From positions 248,001-312,000 of the forward strand of contig NZ_JPRF03000001.1 of the NCBI RefSeq assembly GCF_001188955.3: DNA of 64,000 nt. Reading direction: 5' to 3'. Source of the DNA: Kitasatospora aureofaciens. Lineage in GTDB: Bacteria; Actinomycetota; Actinomycetes; Streptomycetales; Streptomycetaceae. Made by a program: the position numbers and the translations under genes. Below the pieces are notes generated by a model, which ran no database searches, was not told the origin of the DNA, and saw only the letters and a list, made by a program, of their open reading frames with translations. Shown piece after piece: positions 43,343 to 52,968 of this stretch (within the stretch, counting starts at the first letter, position 1; the number at the start of each line of letters is the position of its first letter).

Positions 43343-43813
43343 TCAGGCGATCGGCCGCTGCCGGGCGGGTGTGTCGGACTCGTCGAGGAGGAGTTCCAGC
43401 AAGGGCAGGGCCGCCTCCAGCGCGCGGCACTGCTCGGGGCTGAGGCGGGTGCTGCGCCTGGCCAGCAGGGCGGTGCGCTCGCGGCGGATCCGGGCGAGGG
43501 TGTCCCGGCCGTGCCCGGTGGGGGCGAGCAGCTGGGAGCGGCCGTCCTGCGGGTCGGGGGTCTTGGCGATCAGGCCGTCGGCGACGAGCGGGGCGACCGT
43601 ACGGACCATGGACGGGACGGCCACACCCTCGCGCGCGGCGAGTTCGCCGAGCCGCAGCGGACCGTGCTGCTCGACCCGGGCCAGGGCGGAGAGTTGGGCG
43701 GAGGTGAGGTCCTGGTCGCCGGAGGCGCGGACCAGCTGGCGGTTGAGCCGGCCGATCGCCAGCCGGAGCCGGACCACCGCCTCGGCGGAGAGCCCGCCGC
43801 CGTCCGCGCTCAC
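43343..43813 (-). CDS. MarR-family transcriptional regulator
   Basis: A 156-aa winged-helix protein. Key stretch: [41 protein letters not shown] (residues about 36-76, in outline) followed by the wing [16 protein letters not shown] start at 43813, overlapping the MFS stop by 4 bases (GTGA); RBS GGAGCAGGGG. It is the second gene of an exporter-regulator operon and probably represses it in response to the exported compound. Confidence 0.9.
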   Translation of the reverse strand: MSADGGGLSAEAVVRLRLAIGRLNRQLVRASGDQDLTSAQLSALARVEQHGPLRLGELAAREGVAVPSMVRTVAPLVADGLIAKTPDPQDGRSQLLAPTGHGRDTLARIRRERTALLARRSTRLSPEQCRALEAALPLLELLLDESDTPARQRPIA

Positions 43814-45702
43814 GGCCCCTGCTCCGTCGCACGCGGGGCGCCCGGGTCCGCCGCGGCCGCGGACCGGCCAGTGGACGTGGACCGGCCAGTGGGTGCGGAC
43901 CGGTGGGTGGTCGTGGACCGGTCGGCGGCCGGACGGTCGGCTGCCGGCGGGCCGGCCTCGGCCGCCGTGGTCGGGGAGGCTTCGGCGGCGGTCCGGGGCC
44001 GGCCGTGGACCATTGAGGCGGCCGCGGCGACCAGGGACATCGCGATCGCCAGCCAGAACACCACGACCAGGCCGTCGTGGAAGGGCCCCGAGATCAGCTG
44101 GGGGAAGAACTCCCGGCCGGTCAGCGTCCGGGCGTGGTCCGGCGGCAGCCCGCCGAGCACCTGCGGACCCAGCAACTGCTGGACGGGGTTGTAGCCGAGG
44201 AACGCGGCGAACAGGGTGCCCACCGGAGGCAGCGAGGCGATGGTGCGCGCGTCGGCGGCGGGCACGCCCTGCGCGGTCAGCCCGGCGGTGAGGGTGTGCG
44301 GCAGCGAGCCGGCCAGCCCGGCGACCATCAGGGAGAAGAAGACCCCGATCGACAGCACCATCCCGGCGTTCTGGAAGGTGGCCCGCATGCCGGAGGCGGC
44401 GCCGCGGGCCGCGGCCGGCACGCTCGACATGATCAGCGAGGTGTTGGGGGCGGCGAACAGGCCGCCGCCCAGACCGTTGAGGAAGACCAGGAGCGCGAAC
44501 CAGGGGTAGCCGAAGTCGGTGGGCAGCAGGAGCAGCCCGGCGAAGGAGGCGGCCATCACCACCAGCCCGCCCGCGGCGAACAGCCGGGCCCCGGCGCGGT
44601 CCGACAGGTAGCCCGAGATCGGCCCGGCGGCCAGGAAGCCGACGGTCAGCGGGACGAGGTAGATGCCCGCCCACAGCGGGGTGTCGGCGTAGTCGTAGCC
44701 GTGCAGCGGCAGCCAGATGCCCTGGAGCCAGATGATCAGCATGAACTGAAGCCCGCCGCGGGCGATCGAGCCCAGCAGGGTCGCCGCGTTCCCGCCGGTG
44801 AAGACCGGGTCGCGGAAGAGCGAGAGCGGGAACATCGGCTCGGCGGTCCTGGCCTCGACCAGGCAGAACACCGCCAGCAGCGCGACCCCGCCGAACAGCC
44901 CGGCCAGCACCCAGGGGTTGGTCCAGCCCATGGTGTGGCCGCCGTAGGGCTGTATGCCGTAGGTGATCGCGGCGAGCAGGGCGGTCAGGCCGACCCCGAA
45001 GGTGATGTTGCCCCACCAGTCGATCCGGGCGGGCTTGCGCACCCCGGTCTCGCGCAGTGAGCGGTAGGCCCACACGGTGCCGAGGACGCCGATCGGCACG
45101 TTGACCCAGAAGATCGAGCGCCAGTTCCACTCGGCCAGCAGCCCGCCCAGGACCAGGCCGATGAAGGACCCGGCGATGCCCGCGACGATGTTGACCCCGA
45201 GCGCCGTGCCGCGCTGCCGGGCCGGAAAGGCGTCGGTGATGATCGCCGCCGAGTTGGCCATCAGCATCGAGCCGCCGACCGCCTGCACCACCCGCCAGCC
45301 GATCAGCCACAGCGCCCCCGGCCCGCCGTGCAGCGGGTCGAGGGACAGGGCCACCGAGGTGAGGGTGAAGATCAGGAAGCCCGCGTTGTAGATCCGCACC
45401 CGGCCGTGGATGTCGCCCAGCCGGCCGAGGGTCACCACCAGGACGGCGGTGACCAGCATGTAGCCCATCAGCATCCACAGCAGGTAGCCGACGTTGCCGG
45501 GCTGCAGCGGGTCCAGGCCGATGCCGTTGAAGATCGCGGGCAGCGAGATCAGCACGATCGAGGCGTTGATGGTGGCGACCAGGGTGCCCAGAGTGGTGTT
45601 GGACAGCGCCACCCACTTGTACCGGGGGTGGTCCGCTTCCACACCCGTACGGGCCGGTCGCCGGCGCCCGGTCCTGCCGCCGCCGGAGAGTCGTGTCGCC
45701 AC
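43810..45702 (-). CDS. MFS drug exporter, EmrB/QacA type
   Basis: A 630-aa transporter with about 14 membrane helices. Helix 1 has the DHA2-like [13 protein letters not shown], loop 2-3 [14 protein letters not shown] (motif A) and helix 5 [21 protein letters not shown] (motif C, described in part). The C-terminal 70 residues are a low-complexity Ala/Thr/Ser/Arg tail ([18 protein letters not shown]). The GTG at 45702 follows GGGAGGCAG; the frame stays open 121 codons upstream without coding character. Cotranscribed with the MarR gene. Confidence 0.88.
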   Translation of the reverse strand: MATRLSGGGRTGRRRPARTGVEADHPRYKWVALSNTTLGTLVATINASIVLISLPAIFNGIGLDPLQPGNVGYLLWMLMGYMLVTAVLVVTLGRLGDIHGRVRIYNAGFLIFTLTSVALSLDPLHGGPGALWLIGWRVVQAVGGSMLMANSAAIITDAFPARQRGTALGVNIVAGIAGSFIGLVLGGLLAEWNWRSIFWVNVPIGVLGTVWAYRSLRETGVRKPARIDWWGNITFGVGLTALLAAITYGIQPYGGHTMGWTNPWVLAGLFGGVALLAVFCLVEARTAEPMFPLSLFRDPVFTGGNAATLLGSIARGGLQFMLIIWLQGIWLPLHGYDYADTPLWAGIYLVPLTVGFLAAGPISGYLSDRAGARLFAAGGLVVMAASFAGLLLLPTDFGYPWFALLVFLNGLGGGLFAAPNTSLIMSSVPAAARGAASGMRATFQNAGMVLSIGVFFSLMVAGLAGSLPHTLTAGLTAQGVPAADARTIASLPPVGTLFAAFLGYNPVQQLLGPQVLGGLPPDHARTLTGREFFPQLISGPFHDGLVVVFWLAIAMSLVAAAASMVHGRPRTAAEASPTTAAEAGPPAADRPAADRSTTTHRSAPTGRSTSTGRSAAAADPGAPRATEQGP

Positions 45703-45880
45703 CGCTGCCTCCCGCTGTCCCGGGACGGGCCCGGGGAAGCGTCTCCCGAGGCCCGCCGCGGATCGGAGTGGAAATGTCGATAGCTTCCGCCAACTAACGA
45801 TAGTCCCGGCACCCGTTCGGGCGACAGGCCCCGGCGGACCACCGGTTGAGCGCCCTGACCAACCGGGTACGTCCCCTGGC

Positions 45881-47338
45881 ATGTCCGACGAGAAGCACCG
45901 CGCCGTGGCCGAGGCGATCCTCCCGCTGGTCGGCGGCGCCGCCAACATCCGCTCGGTCGCCCACTGCATGACCCGGCTCCGGCTCGGCCTGGCGGACCGT
46001 TCGCTGGTCGACCGCGAGGCGCTCGGGGCGCTGCCGGCCGTCCTGGGCACGGTCGAGGACGACACCTACCAGATCGTCCTCGGTCCCGGTGCCGTAGCCG
46101 GGGTCACCGCGCAGCTGCGCCGGCTGCTGGACTCCGGCGGTGATCCCGCCCCCGCGGCGGCCGCCCCCGGCGCCGAGGACCTCGCCGGGCGCGGCGCCCG
46201 GATCCGGGCCGAGGCCCGGGTGCGCAACGCGACGCCGGTGAAGCGGATGCTGCGCCGGATCGCCAACGTCTTCGTCCCGCTGATCCCCGCCCTGATCGGC
46301 TGCGGGATCGTCGCCGCCCTCGCCGGGGCGCTCGCCAACCTCGAGTGGGCCCCGGGCCTGGTCACCGCCCTCGGGCCGGTCTCCTCCGGGTTCATGTCGC
46401 TGATCGCCGTCTTCGTCGGCTACAACACGGCGAAGGAGTTCGGCGGCACGCCGGTGCTGGGCGGGGCCGTCGCCAGTGTGACCGTCTACGCGGGGGTCGC
46501 CAAGGTGGAGGCGTTCGGCCACCACCTCACCCCCGGGCAGGGCGGGGTGGTCGGGGCGCTGCTCGCCGCGCTGCTGGCCGTCCGGTTGGAGCAGTGGACC
46601 CGGCGGGTCGTGCCCGAGGCGCTGGACGTCCTGGTCACTCCCACCGTCACCGTCCTGTTCGGCGGGCTGGCCGCGCTGTTCGGCCTGATGTTCGTCGCCG
46701 GGGAGGTCTCCACCGCGATCGGCCACGCCGCCACCTGGCTGCTCGCCCACGGCGGGCTGCTCGCCGGGCTGGTGCTCGGTGGCCTCTTCCTGCCGCTGGT
46801 CATGCTCGGACTGCACCAGGCGCTGATCCCGATCCACACCACCCTGATCCAGCAGCAGGGCTCCACCGTCCTGCTGCCGATCCTCGCGATGGCGGGGGCC
46901 GGGCAGGTCGGCTGTGCCGCGGCCGTCTACCTGCGGCTGCGGCACAACACCTCCGTCCGGGCGACGATCAGGTCCGCACTGCCGGCCGGACTGCTCGGGA
47001 TCGGCGAGCCGCTGGTCTACGGGGTCACCCTGCCGCTTGGCCGCCCGTTCGTCACGGCCTGCGTGGGCGGTGCCGCCGGGGGTGCCTTCGTGGGGGCGGC
47101 CGGCCAACTCGGCGGCGCCGTCGGCTCGACGGCCGTCGGCCCGTCCGGCTGGGCCCTGTTCCCGCTGCTGGCCGGCCCGCACGGGATGGCCGCCGGCGCC
47201 GCCGTCTACGGCGGAGGCCTGCTGACCGGGTACGCGGTGGGCTTCCTGGGCACCTACTTCTTCGGCTTCACCCGGGAGACGCTCGCGGAGTACAACGCCG
47301 CCGCCGCGGAGCCCGCCCCCGCCCTCGCGGCCGAGTAG
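45881..47338 (+). CDS. PTS transporter EIIBC, Glc/Scr (MurP/trehalose-like) family
   Basis: A 485-aa phosphotransferase permease. The N-terminal EIIB domain (1-85) carries the phosphorylated Cys29 in [12 protein letters not shown] linker of about 40 residues leads to the EIIC membrane domain (about 120-475) with ten helices and the conserved [16 protein letters not shown] and [10 protein letters not shown] segments. There is no EIIA domain, so a shared EIIA must serve it. By family it should take up a glucoside such as sucrose, trehalose or N-acetylmuramate. ATG at 45881 without a clear ribosome site; GGGTAC lies 11 bases upstream. No hydrolase gene is adjacent. Confidence 0.88.
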   Translation: MSDEKHRAVAEAILPLVGGAANIRSVAHCMTRLRLGLADRSLVDREALGALPAVLGTVEDDTYQIVLGPGAVAGVTAQLRRLLDSGGDPAPAAAAPGAEDLAGRGARIRAEARVRNATPVKRMLRRIANVFVPLIPALIGCGIVAALAGALANLEWAPGLVTALGPVSSGFMSLIAVFVGYNTAKEFGGTPVLGGAVASVTVYAGVAKVEAFGHHLTPGQGGVVGALLAALLAVRLEQWTRRVVPEALDVLVTPTVTVLFGGLAALFGLMFVAGEVSTAIGHAATWLLAHGGLLAGLVLGGLFLPLVMLGLHQALIPIHTTLIQQQGSTVLLPILAMAGAGQVGCAAAVYLRLRHNTSVRATIRSALPAGLLGIGEPLVYGVTLPLGRPFVTACVGGAAGGAFVGAAGQLGGAVGSTAVGPSGWALFPLLAGPHGMAAGAAVYGGGLLTGYAVGFLGTYFFGFTRETLAEYNAAAAEPAPALAAE

Positions 47339-47411
47339 CCCAACGCGCCGGGCCGGCGGTGCCGGTGGCGTCGTCGCCGGTGCGCAGTGGGTCGTTCGGG
47401 TGTGCCCCGGT

Positions 47412-47439
47412 GTGATCGGCGCAGCGTGATCGGCGCAGC
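47412..47439. repeat. 14-bp tandem direct repeat
   Basis: GTGATCGGCGCAGC occurs twice head to tail (47412-47425, 47426-47439) in the gap between the PTS gene and the convergent carbonic anhydrase gene. Confidence 0.6.
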
Positions 47440-47483
47440 GCGACAACGCGAGGGCGGCCCCCGGGGCTGCGGGAGCGCTGACG

Positions 47484-48125
47484 TCAGACCACGGCGTCGG
47501 CCGCCATCTCCACGCCGCGGGCGGTGACCAGGTGCACGGCTCCGTCCGCCAGCTGGTAGGACAGGCCCACCACGGCGGCACTGCCCGCTTCGACGGCGTG
47601 GGCCAGGGCGCGCGAGCGCTCCATCAGCAGGTTGACCGTGTGCCGGACGTGCTCCGCGATGAAGTCCGCGTCCTCGACGCGCCCGGCCGCACGGGCAGCC
47701 AGCACGCTGGGCGTGACCCGCTCGACCACGTCGCGCACGTACCCGCGCACCGTGGTGCCGTCCGAGACAGCGGCCCTGGCTGCGGCCACCGCCCCGCAGG
47801 CATCGTGGCCCAGCACCACCACCAGAGGGCAGCCGAGGACACTGATCCCGTACTCGATGCTGCCCAGCGTCTCCGGGCCGACCACGTGACCGGCGTTGCG
47901 GACCACGAACAGGTCGCCCAGCCCGCGGTCGAAGATGATCTCCGCGGCGAGGCGGGAGTCCGAGCAGCCGAACAGCACCGCGAACGGCGCCTGCGCGGGC
48001 GCGATCTCACTGCGGCGGGCGGCGTCCTGGTTCGGATGCTCGACGGTGCCGGTGATGAATCGCTGGTTACCGGCCAGCAGTATCTCGAAGGCTTCCTGGG
48101 GCGTGGGGGGCTGCGTCAGAGTCAT
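47484..48125 (-). CDS. Beta-class carbonic anhydrase
   Basis: A 213-aa beta-carbonic anhydrase interconverting CO2 and bicarbonate in the cytoplasm. Zinc ligands are Cys54, His107 and Cys110, with the catalytic dyad Asp56-Arg58, in CSDSR and GHDACG. The RNAGH segment near 76-80 is also typical. ATG at 48125, divergent from the gene at 48429 across about 300 bases in which I see nothing but a 7-bp hairpin. Confidence 0.92.
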   Translation of the reverse strand: MTLTQPPTPQEAFEILLAGNQRFITGTVEHPNQDAARRSEIAPAQAPFAVLFGCSDSRLAAEIIFDRGLGDLFVVRNAGHVVGPETLGSIEYGISVLGCPLVVVLGHDACGAVAAARAAVSDGTTVRGYVRDVVERVTPSVLAARAAGRVEDADFIAEHVRHTVNLLMERSRALAHAVEAGSAAVVGLSYQLADGAVHLVTARGVEMAADAVV

Positions 48126-48428
48126 GGCCGCAGGCTACTGTCCCCACCCGGTCACCGCCCGGAACTGGCACCCTTCCGAGTGCGACCACCTGGGCCGACC
48201 GTCACCGCGGACTCACGCGCGGCAGGGGCAAGGTCAGCTGCCGGTCAGCGGGGAGGGGAAGTGGCGGATCACGCTCGCTCGTGATCGGCCGGAGCGACTG
48301 CCGGTGTCGGCGGGCAACCGTTTCGTGCCTGGGGCGTCGGGCAGAAGCGGGCCGTGGCTTCGTACGAGCCGGAGCAGCGGGTGGCGCGAGCGACCGCGCC
48401 CGTCGCGCGCGGGGGCAGAGGAGGAACG

Positions 48429-49439
48429 ATGATCCCGCGGACCGTCGCACGCGTGCAAGGCCTGTTCAACCTCGTCGGCGGCGCCTGGCTCCTCCTGCAC
48501 CTGCGCAGCTTCGAGCGGGTCTTCGGCCCCAGGACCGACCGGTGGCTGCGGTACACCTCCGGCGGCCTGCTGGCCACCACCGGCTGGACGCCGGACGGCG
48601 GCGCGGAAGCGGTCCGGAGCCGCCGGGCGGGCGTGGGATCGGCGGCGACCCTGGTGTCCGTCGACCTGATCCACGTGCCCCTGGGCCGGCTCCGGCCCAC
48701 CTACCTCCTGGACGCCGCCGTGCAGGCCGGATGGCTCGCCGCCCGGGCAGCGTGCGGCCGGCTGACTCCGGGGAACGCGAACGAACGTGCCGGCGGCGTG
48801 CCGGTACACCGAAACCGGCCAGCACAGCGGTCAGCGGCGGTGCCGTCGCCGGCCGACAGCGGACTGAAGGACGACGCGACAATGACCAGAACCCACCCCG
48901 GCACGGCGACGGACCACAGCGCGCGCACGATCGATCCGGACCTGTTGGGCATCTACCTGAACGATCACCTGGCCGGAGCCACGAGCGGCACGGAACGCGT
49001 GCGCTACCTGGCCCGGGCGACCGCCGGATCGCCGCTCGGCCGTGAGATCGGCCCACTCGCGGCCGAGATCGCCGAGGACCGCAAGACACTGCTCGCCATC
49101 ATGCGGAACCTGGGCGTGCCGGTGCGCCGCTACAAGGTCGGCGCGGCCTGGATTGCCGAGCGCGCCGGACGACTGAAGACCAACGGCCGCCTGGTGCGGC
49201 GCTCCCCGCTGACGACCTTCTTCGAACTGGAGATGCTGCGCATGGCGGTGGAGGGCAAGGCCGCCGGGTGGCAGACCCTGCGCCGGCTGGCCCCCGACCA
49301 CGACGCGCTGGACGCGCGGCTCCTCGACGACCTGCTGGAGCGGGCCCGGAGTCAGCAGCAGACCTTGGAGCAGTGGCGGGAGCGGCGGATCCGGTCGACT
49401 TTCGAGAGGCCCGGTCCGGCGACCGCCGACTCCCCGTAA
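48429..49439 (+). CDS. Apparent in-frame fusion of two hypothetical genes
   Basis: A 336-codon frame made of two unlike parts. Residues 1-115 look like a small membrane protein (RTVARVQGLFNLVGGAWLLLHL; a second hydrophobic stretch around 85-105). Residues 116-151 read like translated intergenic DNA. From the ATG at 48882 (codon 152), with AAGGAC upstream, a separate 185-aa soluble helical protein begins (IDPDLLGIYLNDHLAGATSG... LEMLRMAVEGKAAGWQTLRRLA), which I know as a stand-alone streptomycete hypothetical. I infer two genes whose dividing stop was lost, or that translation starts at both sites. Function unknown. Confidence 0.6.
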   Translation: MIPRTVARVQGLFNLVGGAWLLLHLRSFERVFGPRTDRWLRYTSGGLLATTGWTPDGGAEAVRSRRAGVGSAATLVSVDLIHVPLGRLRPTYLLDAAVQAGWLAARAACGRLTPGNANERAGGVPVHRNRPAQRSAAVPSPADSGLKDDATMTRTHPGTATDHSARTIDPDLLGIYLNDHLAGATSGTERVRYLARATAGSPLGREIGPLAAEIAEDRKTLLAIMRNLGVPVRRYKVGAAWIAERAGRLKTNGRLVRRSPLTTFFELEMLRMAVEGKAAGWQTLRRLAPDHDALDARLLDDLLERARSQQQTLEQWRERRIRSTFERPGPATADSP

Positions 49440-49465
49440 CCCCGGGGAGGGCTCGGGGAGTTGGC

Positions 49466-49532
<67 letters not shown>

Positions 49533-50155
49533 CGCCGGCGGGCGGACCCGCCGGGAAGGCGCCGTACGACGTGGTGCGGGTCATCACCACGGTGAGAAGG
49601 CCGAAGGGGCCGGCCGCGGGGCCGACGCTCCGGCCGCCCACGAGCACGGGCATGCGTACCGTGGTGACGCCGGACTCCTGAGGGTCCAGGTGGCCGCCGG
49701 CGCGCCCGGGGTGTGCCACGCCGTTTGCGGTGTCGTCGGGTGCGGCTGGGTGTCGTCTCTGGCCCACTCTGCGAGGATGACGGCGGGGCCGGGTGTCCGG
49801 ATGGTCCGGGCAAGCCGCTGGCCGCTTGTGGTCAGACAGGTCGCAGTGTTCATGCCACCCTCCGAATGCCGTTGACGGTGATGCCGGTCGCGAGCAGGGA
49901 CGGTCCGGGGCTCCGGAAAACGGGCCGCGGTCTCGATGGGACCGTCGGCTCCGTAGCCGACCGGTTGTCCTGTCTTTCACGCTACCGGCGGCGCAACGGC
50001 AGACCGCGGTACCCCGGAGGGAACCTCGTCGGCGGGGCGGTACCCGGGTACTACGCCCGCCCGGGGCGGCAGTACCGCTGGTCACCGGGGACGGCCGGAT
50101 GCTCGGCAGAGGACCGGTGTCCGTGTCCCACCGGCCCTCCGGCCTCCTTTCCGGG

Positions 50156-50422
50156 TCAGCTGGGCCAGGTTCCGGTCAAACGGCGGACGGTGGTGGCCCC
50201 GACGCGGTCGACGGCCGCCTTGACCCCGGCGAAGATCGCGCCCTGGAGCGTGGCCGTGAGCAGCACCTCGCGCCAGGAACGATCTTCGTCGGTGGCGTCC
50301 GGAGCGTCCTCGCCGTGACCGAGCGCCTTCCACGTCTGCTTGAACAGCGCTCCCGCGGCCATGCCGCTGACGGCGCCGAGCACGAGGGCGACCGGCCTGT
50401 AGGCGATCTTCGATGCTTTCAC
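50156..50422 (-). CDS. DUF4235 small membrane protein
   Basis: An 88-aa protein: ASKIAYRPVALVLGAVSGMAAGALFKQTWK at the start (one or two short membrane helices), a charged DATDEDRSWREVL loop and LQGAIFAGVKAAVDRVGA. This is the DUF4235 pattern. GTG start at 50422, 5 bases after the DUF3618 stop, with GGAAGGGG upstream. It belongs to the holin-like/DUF3618/DUF4235 cluster common in actinobacteria, whose first member here is decayed. Confidence 0.82.
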   Translation of the reverse strand: MKASKIAYRPVALVLGAVSGMAAGALFKQTWKALGHGEDAPDATDEDRSWREVLLTATLQGAIFAGVKAAVDRVGATTVRRLTGTWPS

Positions 50423-50427
50423 CCGGT

Positions 50428-50892
50428 TCACCCCTTCCGGCGGCGGCAGGCCAGCCACAGCACGACAGCCACACACGCTGCGGCCACCAGTACCTTGCGG
50501 TTGTCCCGCGCCAGCTGCGCCCCCCGGGCGGTCTTCTCCCGCACCGGCTCGGGCGCCTTCTCCTCCCACAGATGACCGACCTCGGCGGCCTTGGCCCGGG
50601 CCTGCCCGGCGGCCTGGGCGGCCTTGTCCCTGACCGGATCGGGCAGCCGGTCCTGCGCCTGGTGGGCCACGTCGGCGGCCCTGGCCTTCAGTTCCGCGGC
50701 CTTGAGGGTGGCCTGTTCCTTCAGCTCGCCGGCCTTCGCCGCAGTCTGCGCCTTGACCTCGGCGGCCTTCTCCTCGGCCTTCGCCGTGAGTGCCTGGACC
50801 GTCTCTCCGAGCTCGGCCCGGGTCCGCTCGACCTGTGCGCGGAGTTCCTCGGGGCTGGAGGCGGTGGGTTCGTCGTGAGGCGGCTGGGTCAT
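50428..50892 (-). CDS. DUF3618 protein
   Basis: A 154-aa protein with the DUF3618 beginning (SPEELRAQVERTRAELGETVQALTAKAE, residues about 13-40, in outline), a long Ala/Lys/Glu heptad-rich helix (to about 130) and one C-terminal membrane segment (LVAAACVAVVLWLACRRRKG). It probably forms a coiled coil anchored to the membrane. ATG at 50892 overlaps the end of the upstream holin-like remnant by 4 bases. Function unknown. Confidence 0.85.
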   Translation of the reverse strand: MTQPPHDEPTASSPEELRAQVERTRAELGETVQALTAKAEEKAAEVKAQTAAKAGELKEQATLKAAELKARAADVAHQAQDRLPDPVRDKAAQAAGQARAKAAEVGHLWEEKAPEPVREKTARGAQLARDNRKVLVAAACVAVVLWLACRRRKG

Positions 50893-51280
50893 CGGTGTGC
50901 ACTCCCCTTCATCTCGGCCATGTCGGCCTTCACGTTCTCGACGGTCCGCTCGGGCGCGGGCGGCCCGGCCCGGTCGACCTGTTTCTCACTCATGACCGGC
51001 GTCGCGGTGATCACGCCCAGCGCCGCTGTGACGATCGGCCCGGCTGCCCGTACCGGCAGCGCCACCGCCAGTGCGGCGGTCACGGTCGCGACCAGCGCCT
51101 GCGCCGTCAGGAATCCGACCACGCGGCGCCGCCGAACAGGACGCCGCCCTTGCCGTAGCGCTTGCCCTTCTCCTTCATTCTCCGCCTGCGCCAGGCACAG
51201 TTCGTCTCGCACCGGCTAGGTCAGCTGCACGAGGCCCGCTGCACCAGCTCGCCCACCGGCTCATGGCCGAAACGGTCCAC
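50889..51280 (-). pseudogene. Decayed phage-holin-superfamily (DUF1469-like) membrane gene
   Basis: Pieces of one membrane protein appear in order but in different frames. PVGELVQRAS occurs near 51260-51230, VRDELCLAQAE near 51215-51180, EKGKRYGKGGVLFGGAA near 51170-51125, and an intact C-terminus (ALVATVTAALAVALPVRAAGPIVTAALGV... APERTVENVKADMAEMKGSAHR) ends at 50889. At least three frameshifts and a stop separate them. The 107-codon frame from 51212 spans only part. The last 4 bases overlap DUF3618, so its original place in the operon is clear. Confidence 0.65.
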
Positions 51281-51407
51281 GCTCGGGCGGACCCGGCACC
51301 GTGCGGCTGGGTGCTCGACACGACGGTCGCCTCCTGTACCTCTGAACTCCTGCCGGCCGGACCGCGTCGCGCGTCCGACCATCCGATGAGGACGCGAGTA
51401 CCCGGAG

Positions 51408-51464
51408 CAGGTGAATTCAGGCCGGGCAGACGACTGGATCGTCTGCCCGGCCTGAATTCGCCTG
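51408..51464. repeat. Long perfect inverted repeat
   Basis: Arms 51413-51433 and 51439-51459 are exact 21-bp complements around a 5-base loop; with one G-T pair the stem extends to 26 bp (51408-51464). Each arm ends in an EcoRI-like GAATTC. It could be a terminator, but no intact gene ends beside it. Confidence 0.75.
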
Positions 51465-51540
51465 TCCTCCCGACCTCCCCGACCCACCCTGATGGCCGCA
51501 GGTGCCGACCACTTCGCCGCCGAGGGCCCGGATGGACCGC

Positions 51541-51580
51541 CGCTCGCCGCCGCTCGCCGCCGCTCGCCGCCGCTCGCCGC
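51541..51580. repeat. Four exact copies of a 10-bp unit
   Basis: CGCTCGCCGC is repeated four times in tandem. It directly precedes the GlxA-like fragment and may mark the site where that gene broke. Confidence 0.75.
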
Positions 51581-51589
51581 CGCGCCGAA

Positions 51590-51850
51590 CGGGCGCTGCC
51601 AGTCGCCTCGGTGTGCAGCGGCGCCTTCGTCCTCGCCGCGCTCGGCCTGCCGGGCGGTCGCCGCGCCAAACCACCCACTGGCGACACGGACGCACACGCG
51701 CCGCCACCCGCGCGTGCACGTCGAACCCGACGCCTTGCACGTCAGCGACTGGCGCTACCACACCAGCACGGGCATCGGCGCGGGCATCGGCCTCGCCCTC
51801 GCGCTGGTCGAACACGTCCACGGTGCCGACGCCGCTCAACCCGAGCCCGG
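51590..51850 (+). pseudogene. GlxA/DJ-1-type AraC regulator fragment
   Basis: In one frame VASVCSGAFVLAALGLPGGRRA (residue string in part) matches the nucleophile-elbow region of the DJ-1/PfpI-like domain in GlxA-family regulators. After about 51690 the match continues in another frame (VHVEPDALHVSDWRYHTSTG, then GIGLALALVEHVHG). Only about 85 codons remain; both the start of the domain and the AraC HTH are missing. A remnant with a frameshift. Confidence 0.6.
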
Positions 51851-51856
51851 GCTGGG

Positions 51857-52555
51857 TCAGTTGACCTGGCCGGCGGGCCGCACCACGAGGTGGCTGACGT
51901 CGACGCCTTCGGGCTGGTTGACGGCGAACAGGATCGTCTCGGCGACCTGCTCGGCGGTCAGGGCCGGTGCCGCGTCGGGGCAGCCGCCGCGCTCGTCCCA
52001 GAACGGGGTGTCCACGATCCCCGGGGCGACGAGGGTCACGCCGATGCCGTCCTCGGCCACCAGCAGCCGGACGTTCTCGACCAGGGCGTGTGCGGCCCAC
52101 TTGGTGACCGAGTACATGTTGCCGGGCGTGTTCCTGATGCCCGCGACCGAACCGACGACCACGATCCGCCCCTTGGACTGCCGCAGGTGAGGCAGCGTCT
52201 GCTGCACCAGCAGGGCCGGGCCGAGGACGTTGGTGAGGACCATGGTGCGCATGGCCTGGGCGTCGTGGTTCTCCAGGGTGCCGGGCAGGGAGAACCCGGC
52301 GTTGGCGATCACCGTGTCCAACCGGCCCCAGGAGTCCACGACTTGCCGCACGGTGGCGGCGACATGGTGCTCGTCGGCGGCGTCCCCGCTGATGGTCAGC
52401 AGTCGTTCCCCCGCGCCGGTGGAGGTGGCGAACGCGGCCAGCCTGTCGGCGTCGCGGCCGGTGATCGCCACGCGGTGGCCCTGCTTGAGCAGGCCGCGGG
52501 CGGTGGCCGCGCCGATTCCGCTCGAACCGCCGGTGATCAACGTGACAGGTTCCAT
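51857..52555 (-). CDS. Short-chain dehydrogenase/reductase
   Basis: A 232-aa classical SDR. TLITGGSSGIGAATA binds NAD(P), NAG appears in IANAGFS, the catalytic Ser is in VGSVAG and Tyr-x3-Lys in MYSVTKWA, followed by APGIVDTPF. ATG at 52555 with AAGGAGGAGG upstream; the frame opens 60 codons earlier. The 3-prime end abuts the GlxA fragment. Substrate unknown. Confidence 0.9.
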   Translation of the reverse strand: MEPVTLITGGSSGIGAATARGLLKQGHRVAITGRDADRLAAFATSTGAGERLLTISGDAADEHHVAATVRQVVDSWGRLDTVIANAGFSLPGTLENHDAQAMRTMVLTNVLGPALLVQQTLPHLRQSKGRIVVVGSVAGIRNTPGNMYSVTKWAAHALVENVRLLVAEDGIGVTLVAPGIVDTPFWDERGGCPDAAPALTAEQVAETILFAVNQPEGVDVSHLVVRPAGQVN

Positions 52556-52968
52556 GGGATGACCTCCTCCTTGACGGCGGTACCGGCGACCCGCCGGGAT
52601 CCAGGCGCCGGAGAACGCCAACCGACGTGTGATGCCCGGCCGTTGCGAGTCGCTGCCGCTCCCCCGATGTCGTGACAGTCGACGATCCGATGAGCCGGCG
52701 ACGCGGGCGGTCCGAGTACGCCTCGGCCACACCACCGGTGATCAACTTCTGTCGTCGGCCCCGATGCTACTACGCCGCGGCCATCGACCCCCGTGACTGC
52801 GGCTGCAGTACGAACTCCACGACGGACCGGGGACCGGCGGCGACGCCGAGCCGATGGAGCAGCTCACAGAGTGGCGTTTCGTTATGTCCCCGTAACATCC
52901 GCACCTGATCCGGCGGGTCTACCTTTGTCGACGCTCGGCCAACTCCACACCCTCACAAGGGAGTAGCC

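Noticed and set aside
49584..49853. An 89-codon minus-strand frame with GGAGGG before its ATG
   Set aside because: A fair ribosome site, but the product is Pro/Ala/Thr-rich, runs into unlike text and has no recognisable family; not enough to call a gene.
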